From Eubacteriales bacterium (GTDB taxonomy: Bacteria; Bacillota; Clostridia; Lachnospirales; Lachnospiraceae): DNA of 64,000 nt. Under the pieces are notes generated by a model, which made no database searches, was not told the DNA's origin, and worked only from the letters and a program-made list of their open reading frames with translations. Below, in pieces: positions 46,371 to 55,475 of this stretch. The DNA is taken from contig JAUNPU010000002.1 of NCBI GenBank assembly GCA_030536555.1, positions 124,001 through 188,000 on the forward strand. The letters run 5' to 3'. Position numbers and translations under genes: made by a program. Numbering within the stretch: the first letter of the stretch is position 1; the number at the start of each line of letters is the position of its first letter.

Positions 46371-46589
46371 ATGGAGTCATGGAAGCGGAAAATGGGAGTG
46401 ATCGCGGCGCTGGCCTGTATTGCGGCGGTGGCTGCCCTGGTGTGGTTCTGTCTGGCAGGAGGCAGCCGCCAGAGCGGACCGGGCGGGACGCTGGTGCGGG
46501 TGAACGGGGCGCCGGTGTGGGAGCATGATGCCGGTGACTGTGACGGGCAGAGGCGCCCGGGGAAACCGGCACCGGAGGCAGTGGCATGA
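46371..46589 (+). CDS. Small membrane-anchored or lipoprotein-like protein of unknown function
   Basis: 72 residues. A basic start (KRK) and a hydrophobic helix at about residues 9-28 (MGVIAALACIAAVAALVWFC) form a signal anchor; a cysteine follows in WFCLAGG, so a lipobox is possible but imperfect. The rest is polar and not recognised. The stop overlaps the spoVAA start (ATGA at 46586-46589), so it is co-translated. AAGTGAGGAA lies upstream of the ATG. Confidence 0.6.
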   Translation: MESWKRKMGVIAALACIAAVAALVWFCLAGGSRQSGPGGTLVRVNGAPVWEHDAGDCDGQRRPGKPAPEAVA

Positions 46590-47218
46590 GCACTACCAGG
46601 AATGTCTATCTGAACCTGCAGGAGATCACGGAGGTGCGGCACAGGGATGTGCTGGTGAAGGATGTGGCCTCTGTATACTGCAGCGACCAGAATATTCAGA
46701 ACAAATGCAGTGTGGTGAAGGTCAAAACGATCCGCGATCAGCACTGCCGCCGATATGTGGAGAGCGCCCTGGATGTGATTCGAAAGCTGGAAGCGGTGGA
46801 TCCGTCCATCCAGGTCACCAATGTGGGGAAGGTGGAGTACATCATCGACTACCAGCCGTCCAAACCTCCGCGCCACCTGTGGCAGTGGACAAAGACGGCA
46901 TTTGTCTGCCTGGTGTGCTTTTGCGGTGCAGCATTTGCAATCATGACCTTCAACAATGACGTGAGCGTCAAGGATGTGTTCGGCGAGATCTACCTGCTGA
47001 TCACCGGCAGGGAATCGCCGGGATTTACGATTCTGGAGCTATCCTACTCGGTGGGGCTTGCGGTGGGGATCCTGCTGTTCTTCAACCATATTGCAAAATG
47101 GAAGCTGAACACAGATCCGACACCGCTGGAGGTTCAGATGCGTCTGTACGAGGACGATATCAGCAAGACCCTGATCCAGAATGACGGAAGAAAGGAGCAG
47201 GGAATTGATGTACGGTAG
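46586..47218 (+). CDS. spoVAA: Stage V sporulation protein AA
   Basis: Part of the SpoVA complex that moves dipicolinic acid into the forespore and releases it on germination. The N-terminal ~95 residues form a soluble domain, followed by two hydrophobic segments near residues 105-127 and 150-172. The signature VYLNLQEITEVRHRDVLVKDV fits the SpoVAA family. Length is 210 residues. It overlaps the upstream small gene by 4 bp and the spoVAB start by 11 bp. Confidence 0.85.
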   Translation: MSTTRNVYLNLQEITEVRHRDVLVKDVASVYCSDQNIQNKCSVVKVKTIRDQHCRRYVESALDVIRKLEAVDPSIQVTNVGKVEYIIDYQPSKPPRHLWQWTKTAFVCLVCFCGAAFAIMTFNNDVSVKDVFGEIYLLITGRESPGFTILELSYSVGLAVGILLFFNHIAKWKLNTDPTPLEVQMRLYEDDISKTLIQNDGRKEQGIDVR

Positions 47219-47714
47219 GCAGATGTTGGAAAGTCAGGTGCTGGGCGGGCAGGTGTTGGGAGGTCAGGCACTGGGCGGGCATCTGGGACAGCAGCTGGTT
47301 CTGGCGCTGATCGGCGCTTCGGCAGGAGGCGTGATTGCGGCAGGTGTATTTGCATTTCTGGCGATCATCGGAGTCTTTCCGAGACTGATCGGGAAGACCG
47401 GGACCAGCCGTCATATCCTGCTCTATGAGACCATGATCGTGCTGGGCGGAATCATCGGCAATGTGCTGGACCTCTATGAATTTCCTGTTCTGATGGGGCA
47501 GGGAAGCAATCTGGTACTGGGAATGTTCGGACTGTCTGTGGGCGTATTTGTCGGCTGTCTGGTCATGTCACTGGCAGAGACATTGCAGTCTCTTCCGGTC
47601 ATCAACCGGCGGATTCATCTGGCGGTGGGCTTTCAATATGTGATTCTGGCAATCGCCGCAGGCAAGCTGGCAGGCGCACTGGTATATTTTGCGCGGGAGA
47701 TGAGCTCGCAGTGA
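47208..47714 (+). CDS. spoVAB: Stage V sporulation protein AB
   Basis: Membrane subunit of the SpoVA dipicolinate channel. Four or so hydrophobic segments are seen after residue 20, in a sequence of 168 residues from ATG 47208 (AAAGGAG upstream). Before the first helix there are three imperfect QVLGG repeats (47235-47279, 15-bp units), not usual for this family. ATG 47223 is an alternative start. Context, right after spoVAA and before spoVAC, supports the call. Confidence 0.82.
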   Translation: MYGRQMLESQVLGGQVLGGQALGGHLGQQLVLALIGASAGGVIAAGVFAFLAIIGVFPRLIGKTGTSRHILLYETMIVLGGIIGNVLDLYEFPVLMGQGSNLVLGMFGLSVGVFVGCLVMSLAETLQSLPVINRRIHLAVGFQYVILAIAAGKLAGALVYFAREMSSQ

Positions 47715-47803
47715 GGCACAGGGCATGGTGGCAGAAGACATGGCGACAGCGGGTACGGCATAGAACGGATGGAACTGGGGTACAGGCGTGAAAGGAGAAC
47801 TAC

Positions 47804-48262
47804 ATGGAACTGAACAAACAGGAATATGGAAACTATGTGAAACAGGTGACCCCGATGCATTCCCTTCCCGTGGGGATGGTTCGGGCATTTATCACCGGCG
47901 GACTGATTTGCCTGATGGGGCAGATATCCACCACCTGGATGATGAACCGCTGGGGCATGGAGAAGGAGGTGGCTCAGACCTGGACCCAGCTGGAGCTGAT
48001 TCTTGCCAGTGTGATTCTGACCGGATTCAATGTATATCCGAAGATCGTCCAGTGGGGCGGCGCGGGGGCGTTGGTGCCGATCACCGGATTTGCCAACTCG
48101 GTGGTGGCACCGGCGATTGAGTATAAGGCAGAGGGTCAGGTATTTGGTGTGGGCTGCAAGATCTTCACCATTGCCGGACCGGTGATTCTGTTTGGTGTGC
48201 TGGCAAGCTGGGTGCTGGGAGCGGGGTACTGGATTGGACAGGCGATGGGACTGATTGGATAA
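47804..48262 (+). CDS. spoVAC: Stage V sporulation protein AC
   Basis: A membrane subunit of the SpoVA complex, 152 residues. It is the mechanosensitive channel-like SpoVAC subunit in Bacillus. The segment YVKQVTPMHSLPVGMVRAFITGG and the GxNVYPKIVQWGGAGALVPITGFANSV run are family hallmarks. The gene is 89 bp after spoVAB; GAAAGGAG lies just upstream. Normally spoVAD would follow at once, but here it lies about 8.9 kb away. Confidence 0.93.
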   Translation: MELNKQEYGNYVKQVTPMHSLPVGMVRAFITGGLICLMGQISTTWMMNRWGMEKEVAQTWTQLELILASVILTGFNVYPKIVQWGGAGALVPITGFANSVVAPAIEYKAEGQVFGVGCKIFTIAGPVILFGVLASWVLGAGYWIGQAMGLIG

Positions 48263-48329
48263 AAAGCTGGGGTGGCAATTAAGAAAAGATTTGAAAAATG
48301 AGAACAGGATTGTGAGGAGGTTGGAGCAA

Positions 48330-48530
48330 ATGAATCTGGATATCGGAGAAGGAGCCAAGGATGTGCCGATCGGATTTGGCTTAAGCCTTGCCATGAATGA
48401 GCAGGCGATGGAGCGATACAGTCAGATGACAGAAACTGAGCGGAAAAGCTGGCTTTTGCAGGCGGGGCAGGTGAAGTCGAAGGCAGAGATGATGCAGCTG
48501 GTGAACCGGATGGGTGAGACGTTTCGGTAG
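48330..48530 (+). CDS. Small conserved protein of unknown function
   Basis: 66 residues from the ATG at 48330 (GAGGAGG upstream), preferred over a TTG at 48255 that overlaps spoVAC. It is a helical, charged protein (GFGLSLAMNEQAMERYSQM, ERKSWLLQAGQVKSKAEM), no membrane segment. A stretch of about 20 bp near its 3' end (48463-48482) recurs, 18 of 20 identical, at 49728-49747 after the DUF4869 module. A terminator follows. Confidence 0.65.
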   Translation: MNLDIGEGAKDVPIGFGLSLAMNEQAMERYSQMTETERKSWLLQAGQVKSKAEMMQLVNRMGETFR

Positions 48531-48563
48531 ACAGGATTAAGCTTAAGAAGGCAAAACAAATCA

Positions 48564-48620
48564 GCAGAATTATGAAATGCGAAGTAACTGAAAGCACATA
48601 TTTCATAATTCTGCTTTTTT
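48564..48620 (+). terminator. Strong terminator after the small gene
   Basis: GCAGAATTATGAAAT (48564-48578) and ATTTCATAATTCTGC (48600-48614) are perfect complements and are followed by TTTTTT. Confidence 0.92.
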
Positions 48621-48685
48621 AAACCAGACAGATGGTGTATAATGGCAATACATATGTTAAATAAAAAGTTTCGGAAGGAGCAGGC

Positions 48686-49126
48686 ATGCTGAATATTTTT
48701 TATGGGGATATGCCGGAAGCAATTTATAATCCATCTGTATATTTTAAGAATGTGTATGACGAATCCTGGATTGTAGAGCCATTTACGAAAGAGATGATAA
48801 AGGATGTGGATAAATCTACCGTGATAGGACCGCGAATCATTGACAGTCCGGTGTTGGGAGGAATCACGCCCAGAGAATTGTCTGGCGGCGTAAAGACACT
48901 GATTCTGATTGATCATGTGCCGGATAAAGTATTTAATGCATCTGCCTGTGGCGATAATTGTGCGAAGTGGCTTTTAAAAATCGGTGAAAAGCGTGATGTG
49001 ACGATAAATCTGCGCCATATTATGGATTTTGGAGATGAGGATTTCTGTATTAGGGTTCAGAATACGGGGCAGCTGATTCACAACATGGATGAGCTGCTGC
49101 CCGTTGCTGGAAAGCTGGTACGATAG
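48686..49126 (+). CDS. DUF4869 family protein
   Basis: 146 residues, matching DUF4869, a family of unknown function usually next to a P-loop protein. NIFYGDMPEAIYNPSVYF, IDSPVLGGITPRELSGGVK and FNASACGDNCAKWLL are recognisable. It is soluble. AAGGAGC lies upstream of the ATG. Together with the next gene it forms a two-gene module inserted in the sporulation cluster. Confidence 0.8.
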   Translation: MLNIFYGDMPEAIYNPSVYFKNVYDESWIVEPFTKEMIKDVDKSTVIGPRIIDSPVLGGITPRELSGGVKTLILIDHVPDKVFNASACGDNCAKWLLKIGEKRDVTINLRHIMDFGDEDFCIRVQNTGQLIHNMDELLPVAGKLVR

Positions 49127-49137
49127 GAGTATGCAGT

Positions 49138-49725
49138 ATGAAAGGGAGTTATAGAATTGTTGTAAAAAATGCTGTGGTACGTTATGATTTTGAAATCAGA
49201 CGAAATATTACCATCATAAAAGGCGACAGTGCAACTGGAAAAACAACACTGATTGAAATGATTCGGGAATACTACGAAAATGGGAAATCAAGTGGTATAG
49301 AATTGAATTGTGAGAAGACATGTTCTGTTCTCTCCGGACGAGAGTGGAAGGTATTGCTTTCCGTAATGAAAGAGCAGATTGTTTTTATTGATGAGGGAAA
49401 CGACTTTGTTCTTTCTGATGAATTTGCAAGACTTGCGCAGGAATCCGGAAACTATTTTGTGATTGCAACAAGGGAAGGGCTTGTTAATCTTCCGTATAGT
49501 GTAGAAGAGATATACGGAATTCGTGAATCGGGAAGATATGCCGGATTAAAACAGACATATAATGAACTCTATCATATTTATGGAGAAAAATTGTATACAG
49601 AGACAATTAAACCAGAAAAAGTGATTGTGGAAGATTCAAATTCCGGATTTCAGTTTTATGAGAAGCTGTCGCAAAACCAGAGGTGGCCATTGTATGCGGT
49701 TGAAGAGATCCCGGGATGCTGGTAA
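49138..49725 (+). pseudogene. P-loop ATPase partner of DUF4869, apparently truncated at the C-terminus
   Basis: The Walker A is GDSATGKTT at about residues 30-38 and Walker B is QIVFIDEG near 80-87. Only 195 residues are left. I recall intact relatives as longer, continuing past IVEDSNSGFQF into a TOPRIM-like domain that follows this EDS motif; here the frame ends after an unrelated-looking tail. The gene may be a C-terminally broken copy, or a short version. It starts 12 bp after DUF4869. Confidence 0.65.
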
Positions 49726-49766
49726 GCCGGGGCAGGTGAAATCAAAGTTAAAGGCATGATGAAGCG

Positions 49767-49801
49767 CAAAAGCGAACAGCAAGTGAGACTGTTCGCTTTT
49801 G
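49767..49801. terminator. Bidirectional terminator between the P-loop gene and buk
   Basis: CAAAAGCGAACAG (49767-49779) and CTGTTCGCTTTTG (49789-49801) form a perfect 13-bp stem with a 9-nt loop. It can serve the plus-strand module and the minus-strand butyrate kinase. Confidence 0.8.
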
Positions 49802-49820
49802 TCATGATACCCCTGCTGCT

Positions 49821-50921
49821 TCAGAACCGGAACCCATCCCACACCGGCACTCCGGTATAGGTCAAGGGAGCTTCCTGTCCGCGCAGTACCCGCAGAGCGC
49901 CGTAAGCCAGGGCTTCCTGCTCAAACTCTCCTTCGTATACGGTGATGGGAGCGATAAAGGAGCAGCGCTTTCGAATCTGGCTTACCAGATCGTCGAAGCG
50001 GAGCAGCCGCCCGCCCAGCAGGATTCCATCCACCTGCCCGCACAGCACCGTGCTCATGGCTCCGATCTCCTTGCAGATCTGGTAGCCGAGGGCGTCCCAT
50101 ACAAGAGATGCCATGGGATCCCCCTGTTCCACCATTGCGTGAACCTTGTCGGAGTCGGAGGTACCAAAATAGCTGACCAGCCCGCCGGCACCGGTAATCA
50201 TCTTCAGCACATCTTCCGGATCTTTTCCCTTGCAGTACTGAACCATATCGATGGAGGAAATGCCGCCGGTACGGTTGGGGGTAAATGGTCCGCCTCCGCC
50301 GGCAGCGTCATTGGCATCGATCATACGTCCGTCTTTGTGGGCGCTGACGGTGATTCCGCCGTCGATGTGGCAGACGATGAAGCGGCAGTCTTCATAGGCT
50401 TTTCCAAGAGACGCCGCGTGTCGGAGCGCCATCTCTTTCAGGTTCAGCACATGGGTTCTGGCTTTGCGGTCCACACCTTTCAGTCCGCTGATGCGGGCGA
50501 TGTCATCGAATTCATCCACCACCGGCGGATTGACGGTGTACATGCGGCCACCATAGACCTGCTGAATCTTCTCTGCCATCTGGACGCCCAGATTGGAGGG
50601 GTGATAGAGATTGCCCATGCCGGCGCGGGTGTCTGCAATCAGCTTCTCGTCGATCACATAAGTGCCGCTTGCCAGGGAACAGCAGCCGCCGCCCCGCGCG
50701 GCAATGGCATCCAGACCGGTCAGATCGATATGGTTCTCCTCCAGGAAACTGACAATGTCCTTCATGCGCAGTGGAAGCTGCTGGTTGATGGTTGAAAACT
50801 TCAGAAGCTCCGGCGCATCATGAATCAGACAGGTTTCAAACAGGCAGGCTTCATCCTCGAACAGGGACAGCTTGGTAGAGGTGGAGCCTGGATTGATAAC
50901 AAAGATTTTGTAGTGTTTCAT
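49821..50921 (-). CDS. buk: Butyrate kinase
   Basis: An ASKHA-fold kinase converting butyryl-phosphate and ADP to butyrate and ATP, or the reverse. INPGSTSTKLSLFED is at the N-terminus, GGCCSLASGTYVID and CHIDGGITVSAHKDGRMIDAN follow, then GILLGGRLLRFDDL near the end. The product is 366 residues from the ATG at 50921, which has AGAGGTCTT upstream. No phosphotransbutyrylase gene (ptb) is adjacent, so it is an orphan copy or a related branched-chain acyl kinase. Confidence 0.9.
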   Translation of the reverse strand: MKHYKIFVINPGSTSTKLSLFEDEACLFETCLIHDAPELLKFSTINQQLPLRMKDIVSFLEENHIDLTGLDAIAARGGGCCSLASGTYVIDEKLIADTRAGMGNLYHPSNLGVQMAEKIQQVYGGRMYTVNPPVVDEFDDIARISGLKGVDRKARTHVLNLKEMALRHAASLGKAYEDCRFIVCHIDGGITVSAHKDGRMIDANDAAGGGGPFTPNRTGGISSIDMVQYCKGKDPEDVLKMITGAGGLVSYFGTSDSDKVHAMVEQGDPMASLVWDALGYQICKEIGAMSTVLCGQVDGILLGGRLLRFDDLVSQIRKRCSFIAPITVYEGEFEQEALAYGALRVLRGQEAPLTYTGVPVWDGFRF

Positions 50922-50966
50922 GATAGAAGACCTCTTTTCCTCGTATGCATTTCGTTTTCTGATTCC

Positions 50967-50995
50967 ATTATAGCAGATTTCAGATTCTTTTGACA
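50967..50995 (-). promoter_or_regulatory. Promoter of buk (minus strand)
   Basis: On the minus strand TATAAT lies at 50972-50967 with the extended TGC before it. A -35 element GTCAAA at 50995-50990 is weak, 17 bp upstream. An extended -10 promoter. Confidence 0.55.
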
Positions 50996-51201
50996 TCAAA
51001 AAGCCAGAAAACTGCAACACAAAAACCAGAAAACAGCAGTATCAAACCAGCAGACAAGGGACAGGATGTCAACGAATGGTATCGAATAAGCGTAACAAAC
51101 GGGTTTAAAGAAATAAAATGTAATATAATTTCGAAACTATCTTTCCCTATTCTTCCAAATGCGGTATAATCATCTTAAGATTATGGGGGCGAAACAGCAT
51201 T

Positions 51202-54123
51202 ATGAAAGTACAGGAAACAATGAGAAAATATGGGATGGGCAGTCGGTGGATTCGGATGCTGCAGGTGATGGTGATTCTGGTGATCTGCTGCGGGGTACAC
51301 GCATTTGCGGCCGAGAGCAAGGCGGCGTCAGGAACGGTGATCCGGGTCGGTTATACAGAGGGCGGGCAGATGATCGAGAAGTCCGGTGACCAGTTTACCG
51401 GTTACGGCGTCGCCTATCTGCAGAGGCTGGCGGCTTACACGGGCTGGAGATATGAGTATGTGCCGGTGGAGGAAGAGCGCCGGATTCATGAACTGGACGC
51501 GGGACATATCGACCTGCTCTGTGATGTATCGGAGGAGGAGGCTGAGGGCAGCCGGGTGCTGCTGAGTCAGGAGAGCTCCAGCCTGCAGTATATGCTGCTC
51601 TGCGCGAGAAGTGACGATGCGACCATATGCTTTGATGAGTATCAGGCGATTGACGGCAGGAGGATTGCAGTCAATAAGAGCCGCAGTATGGAGCGGATGC
51701 TGGAGCAGTTTGCCGACGATCATGGATTTCGGTATACTCCGGTGTACTGCAGCAGCTATTCGGAGATGAAGGAAGCTCTGGAAGCCGGTCGTGTCGATCT
51801 GATGGTGGCTTCCAATCAGAGAAAGCGGAATGATTTTAAGTATGTGGCGAAGATGGGCATGCGGGAGCAGTATTTTGCAGTGTCGCAGACCCGCGAGGAC
51901 CTGATGGAGCAGATCGACTATGCGGACCGGCAGATGAAGATACAGTATCCCTTTATTATTTCTTCGTTGTATGAGACTTATTACGGCAGACCGTCGGAGG
52001 CTCTGACCGGGACCACCCGGGAGGAATATGAGTTTTTGCACAGCGGGAAGCGGGTGCGGGTGGTCTGTGATTCGGACAGCTTTCCGGTGTCATATATGGA
52101 CGAGGCTACCGGAGAGTACAGAGGGGTGTATGCAGATGCGCTGGCTCTGATTGAGCGGGAAAGCGGTCTGGATTTTGAGGTTGTTCCGGCAGGAGAGTAC
52201 AAGAATGTCTGGTCCATGCTGAGAGATGGAGAGGCAGACATGTCGGAGGGCATGTATATCAATGATGCGCTGATGAAAAAGTATGGGCTGGTTGCCGCAG
52301 ATTCCCATATCAATGCCAACTATACCCTGATTGCCCGTGGGGACGAGGCACTGGAGCATGGTCTGCGGATTGCGCTGCCGGAGAATTATGTCGGCATTCA
52401 GTACTTTGTGAAGGAGCATTATCCGGACTGGCAGATCATTCCTTATAAGAACAATGAAGCGTGCCTGAAGGCGGCAGAGGAGGGGATTGTAGACGGAACC
52501 ATGGTAAATTCCGTATTCCTGCAGACCGTGTACAATCTGAACGATTATGAGCATCTGGTTGTGCTTCCCATGCACAGTGTGGATATTCCCATCTGCTATG
52601 CATTCGGCGGACCGGATGCGAAGCTGTTGTGCCAGCTGGTCAATAAGTCCATTCATCAGATTTCGAAGCACGCATTTGAGGACTGTACCATTGAGAATGC
52701 GGTGAAAGTCGCCTATGAGCCGACTACCATGTATCTGGTGAAGCGGGTGCTGCCCTATCTGCTGATTATCCTGGGAGTGTTTGGTATGGCGTATCTGCTG
52801 ATACTCTGGAACCGCGAGCGCCATTACCGCAATCTTGCCATGACCGATTCCATCACGGGACTCTGGAACGGTATCTGCTTCCGGCAGAAGGCGCGGGAGA
52901 TGCTTTCCCGTGGAGATCAGAAGAAGTATCAGATGATTTCTCTGGATCTGGAGCATTTTAAGTATATGAACAATGACTTCGGTGAGAAGGCTGCCGACAG
53001 CATTCTCCGGAGCATCGGGGAGCGTCTGCGTCTGCTGCTTGGTCTGGATGCGGTCTATGCGAGAGAGATGGGGGACATGTTCCTGATTCTCACAGAGTTC
53101 CACCCGGATCTGGATAGTATTCTCCATAAGCTGGAGGATGAGTTTCAGTTTGACAATAATGGAATCCGGCAGCATTACCGACCGGTTATCAAGTTTGGTG
53201 TATGCAATATTATGGAGGAGGACAGAGACCTTCCGGTTAATGTGTACATTGACCGGGCAATCGCGGCAAGGAAGACCATCAAGCGGAATCCGAAGCAGAA
53301 TATTGCCTATTATGACCAGAAGATGGCGGAGGTGATATCCAATGAGACCAGGATTGAGAAGCGGATGGAGACCTCTCTGCAGCGTCGGGAGTTTGTGGTG
53401 TACTATCAGCCAAAGTACCGGCTGGAGACCGGCCGCATCATCGGGGCGGAGGCACTGGTCCGCTGGAACAGTCCGGAGGACGGCATGCTGTATCCCAATT
53501 CCTTTGTCCCGATCTTTGAGCGCAACGGATTTATTATCCGTCTTGACTTTTATGTGTATGAAGAGGTGCTGAGGACCATTGCCAGATGGAGAGGCGAGGG
53601 GCGTCGGGATCTGGTGATCTCGGTCAATGTGTCCCGCATCCATATTGGAACCAGCGATTTTCTGCCAAGGCTTACGGCTCTGGCAGACCGGTATCAGGTC
53701 CCTCACAACCTGCTGGAGCTGGAGCTGACGGAGTCGGTGCTTGGAGGCAAGAATCAGGATGTGGTTGCCTTCATTCAGGCGTGCAAGGACAGCGGTTTTC
53801 CCATTTCCATCGATGATTTCGGCAGCGGGTATTCCTCTCTGAATCTGTTAAAGGAGCTTCCGGTGGATGTGCTGAAGATTGACCGGGAATTCCTGAATGA
53901 GTCTGAGGTTTCGGAAAAGAGCAGTATTATCATTGAGCAGATCGTGCAGATGGCAGCCAGGCTGCAGGTGTGCACCCTGTGTGAGGGTGTGGAGACAAAG
54001 GCGCAGGCGGAGTTCCTGCAGCGGATCGGCTGCGACATGGCGCAGGGATATCTGTATTCCAGACCGGTCCCATTGCATGATTTTGAAGCGATGCTTCGTG
54101 AAGACCGGAAAAAATCCATATAG
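51202..54123 (+). CDS. Periplasmic-sensor GGDEF/EAL protein (two substrate-binding domains)
   Basis: 973 residues. A signal segment ends in VHAFAAES near residue 38. Two amino-acid-binding (SBP_bac_3) domains follow, about residues 45-265 and 278-500. After one membrane helix (about 513-533) come a GGDEF domain and an EAL domain. The GGDEF site reads REMGDMF instead of RxGGDEF, so it is probably inactive as a cyclase. The EAL domain keeps its residues: EALVRW, VNVSR, ELTES, IDDFGSGYSSL, LKID, EGVET and QGYLYSRPV. So it should be a c-di-GMP phosphodiesterase responding to an extracellular ligand, maybe amino acids. Confidence 0.88.
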   Translation: MKVQETMRKYGMGSRWIRMLQVMVILVICCGVHAFAAESKAASGTVIRVGYTEGGQMIEKSGDQFTGYGVAYLQRLAAYTGWRYEYVPVEEERRIHELDAGHIDLLCDVSEEEAEGSRVLLSQESSSLQYMLLCARSDDATICFDEYQAIDGRRIAVNKSRSMERMLEQFADDHGFRYTPVYCSSYSEMKEALEAGRVDLMVASNQRKRNDFKYVAKMGMREQYFAVSQTREDLMEQIDYADRQMKIQYPFIISSLYETYYGRPSEALTGTTREEYEFLHSGKRVRVVCDSDSFPVSYMDEATGEYRGVYADALALIERESGLDFEVVPAGEYKNVWSMLRDGEADMSEGMYINDALMKKYGLVAADSHINANYTLIARGDEALEHGLRIALPENYVGIQYFVKEHYPDWQIIPYKNNEACLKAAEEGIVDGTMVNSVFLQTVYNLNDYEHLVVLPMHSVDIPICYAFGGPDAKLLCQLVNKSIHQISKHAFEDCTIENAVKVAYEPTTMYLVKRVLPYLLIILGVFGMAYLLILWNRERHYRNLAMTDSITGLWNGICFRQKAREMLSRGDQKKYQMISLDLEHFKYMNNDFGEKAADSILRSIGERLRLLLGLDAVYAREMGDMFLILTEFHPDLDSILHKLEDEFQFDNNGIRQHYRPVIKFGVCNIMEEDRDLPVNVYIDRAIAARKTIKRNPKQNIAYYDQKMAEVISNETRIEKRMETSLQRREFVVYYQPKYRLETGRIIGAEALVRWNSPEDGMLYPNSFVPIFERNGFIIRLDFYVYEEVLRTIARWRGEGRRDLVISVNVSRIHIGTSDFLPRLTALADRYQVPHNLLELELTESVLGGKNQDVVAFIQACKDSGFPISIDDFGSGYSSLNLLKELPVDVLKIDREFLNESEVSEKSSIIIEQIVQMAARLQVCTLCEGVETKAQAEFLQRIGCDMAQGYLYSRPVPLHDFEAMLREDRKKSI

Positions 54124-54239
54124 ACTTTTGACCGGAATCCTGATATAATCGAAATGTTGTGCATAAATATGCATTTATTTGACCGTGCATCAGGTTCTGA
54201 CGCCTGCTGCACCGGAGCCTGACAGAAGGGAGCAGCAGA

Positions 54240-55427
54240 ATGTATCTGATTAAAAATGTCCATGTGTATGCGCCGGAGGATATGGGCGTGAGAGATGTGC
54301 TGATCGGGGCCGGGGAGATTCTGAAGATTTCAGACCGGCTTCCGGCGGAGAAAGCATATGATGTGGAAGTGATCGACGGGACCGGAAAGGTTCTGATGCC
54401 GGGACTGATTGATGCCCATGTCCATATTCTGGGCGGCGGCGGAGAAGGCGGGGCGCGGACGCGGACGCCGGAGATCATGCTGACAGACATTACCAGAGGC
54501 GGTGTGACGACGGTGGTCGGCTGTCTGGGAACGGACGGATGTACCAGAACCATGACCAATCTGCTTGCCAAGGCAAAGGGACTGGAGGAAGAGGGAATCA
54601 CGACCTACGTTTATACCGGTTCCTATCAGGTGCCGGTCCGGACTCTGACCGGTAGCATCATGGATGACCTCATTCTGCTGGACCGGGTGGTGGGCTGCGG
54701 AGAGATCGCCATTTCTGATCACCGCTCCTCTCAGCCGACGGTGGAGGAGTTTGCGAAGATCGTGGCTGACACGAGAGTGGGCGGAATCCTTTCTGCCAAG
54801 GCCGGTCTGGTCAATATCCATATGGGCGACGGGGAGGAGAAGCTTTCCTTCCTTCGCCATGTACTGGGGCACAGCCAGATTCCGCCGACCAATATGCTGC
54901 CGACTCATATCAACCGCAGTCAGGCACTGATGGAGGACGGCATCGACTATGCGAAGACCTGCGGCGGCTACATTGATCTGACCACCAGCTCGGACCCGGA
55001 CTTTCTGGAGCCGGATGAGGTGAAGGCAAGCACAGGACTTAAGATGGCGCTGGACGCAGGGGTGTCTGCGGAGCACATTACCTTTTCCTCCGATGGACAG
55101 GGGAGTCTTCCGGTATTTGGGGCTGACGGGACATTTCTGGGACTGGGCGTAGGAAAAGTCACCTCCCTGTATCGGGAAATGCGGGACGCGGTGCTGACGG
55201 ACGGCGTTGATCTGACCGATGCGCTGAGGGCTGTGACCTCCAATCCGGCCGCCCTGTTAAAGCTGGAGCGGAAGGGTCGGATTGCGGAGCATGTGGATGC
55301 GGATCTGGTACTTGCAGATGCACATACGCTGGAGATCGATACGGTGATCGCTAAAGGAGTCCGGATGATTTCCGGCGGCAGGGTGCTGGTAAGGGGCACC
55401 TTCGAAAGAGCAGAACAGACAGAATAA
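54240..55427 (+). CDS. iadA: Isoaspartyl dipeptidase (beta-aspartyl peptidase)
   Basis: An amidohydrolase that cleaves isoaspartyl dipeptides. Zinc ligands lie in LIDAHVHILGGGGEGG, and RTRTPEIML, GCLGTDG, HMGDGEEKL, THINRSQAL and SSDGQGSLP are the usual IadA motifs. Length is 395 residues. AGGGAGCAGCAG precedes the start. It forms a pair with the downstream YfcC transporter, 48 bp away, consistent with peptide or aspartate uptake and breakdown. Confidence 0.93.
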   Translation: MYLIKNVHVYAPEDMGVRDVLIGAGEILKISDRLPAEKAYDVEVIDGTGKVLMPGLIDAHVHILGGGGEGGARTRTPEIMLTDITRGGVTTVVGCLGTDGCTRTMTNLLAKAKGLEEEGITTYVYTGSYQVPVRTLTGSIMDDLILLDRVVGCGEIAISDHRSSQPTVEEFAKIVADTRVGGILSAKAGLVNIHMGDGEEKLSFLRHVLGHSQIPPTNMLPTHINRSQALMEDGIDYAKTCGGYIDLTTSSDPDFLEPDEVKASTGLKMALDAGVSAEHITFSSDGQGSLPVFGADGTFLGLGVGKVTSLYREMRDAVLTDGVDLTDALRAVTSNPAALLKLERKGRIAEHVDADLVLADAHTLEIDTVIAKGVRMISGGRVLVRGTFERAEQTE

Positions 55428-55475
55428 CAAGGGCAGAATGAAACAGATAAGCAAAAGTGGAGAGGATTACAACGT

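Noticed and set aside
48686..49725. Type II toxin-antitoxin reading of the DUF4869/P-loop pair
   Set aside because: Neither protein shows a toxin or DNA-binding motif; only their adjacency is supported.
52090..53706. 538-codon minus-strand frame opposite the EAL protein
   Set aside because: The plus strand carries conserved SBP, GGDEF and EAL motifs; the antisense product has no recognisable domain.
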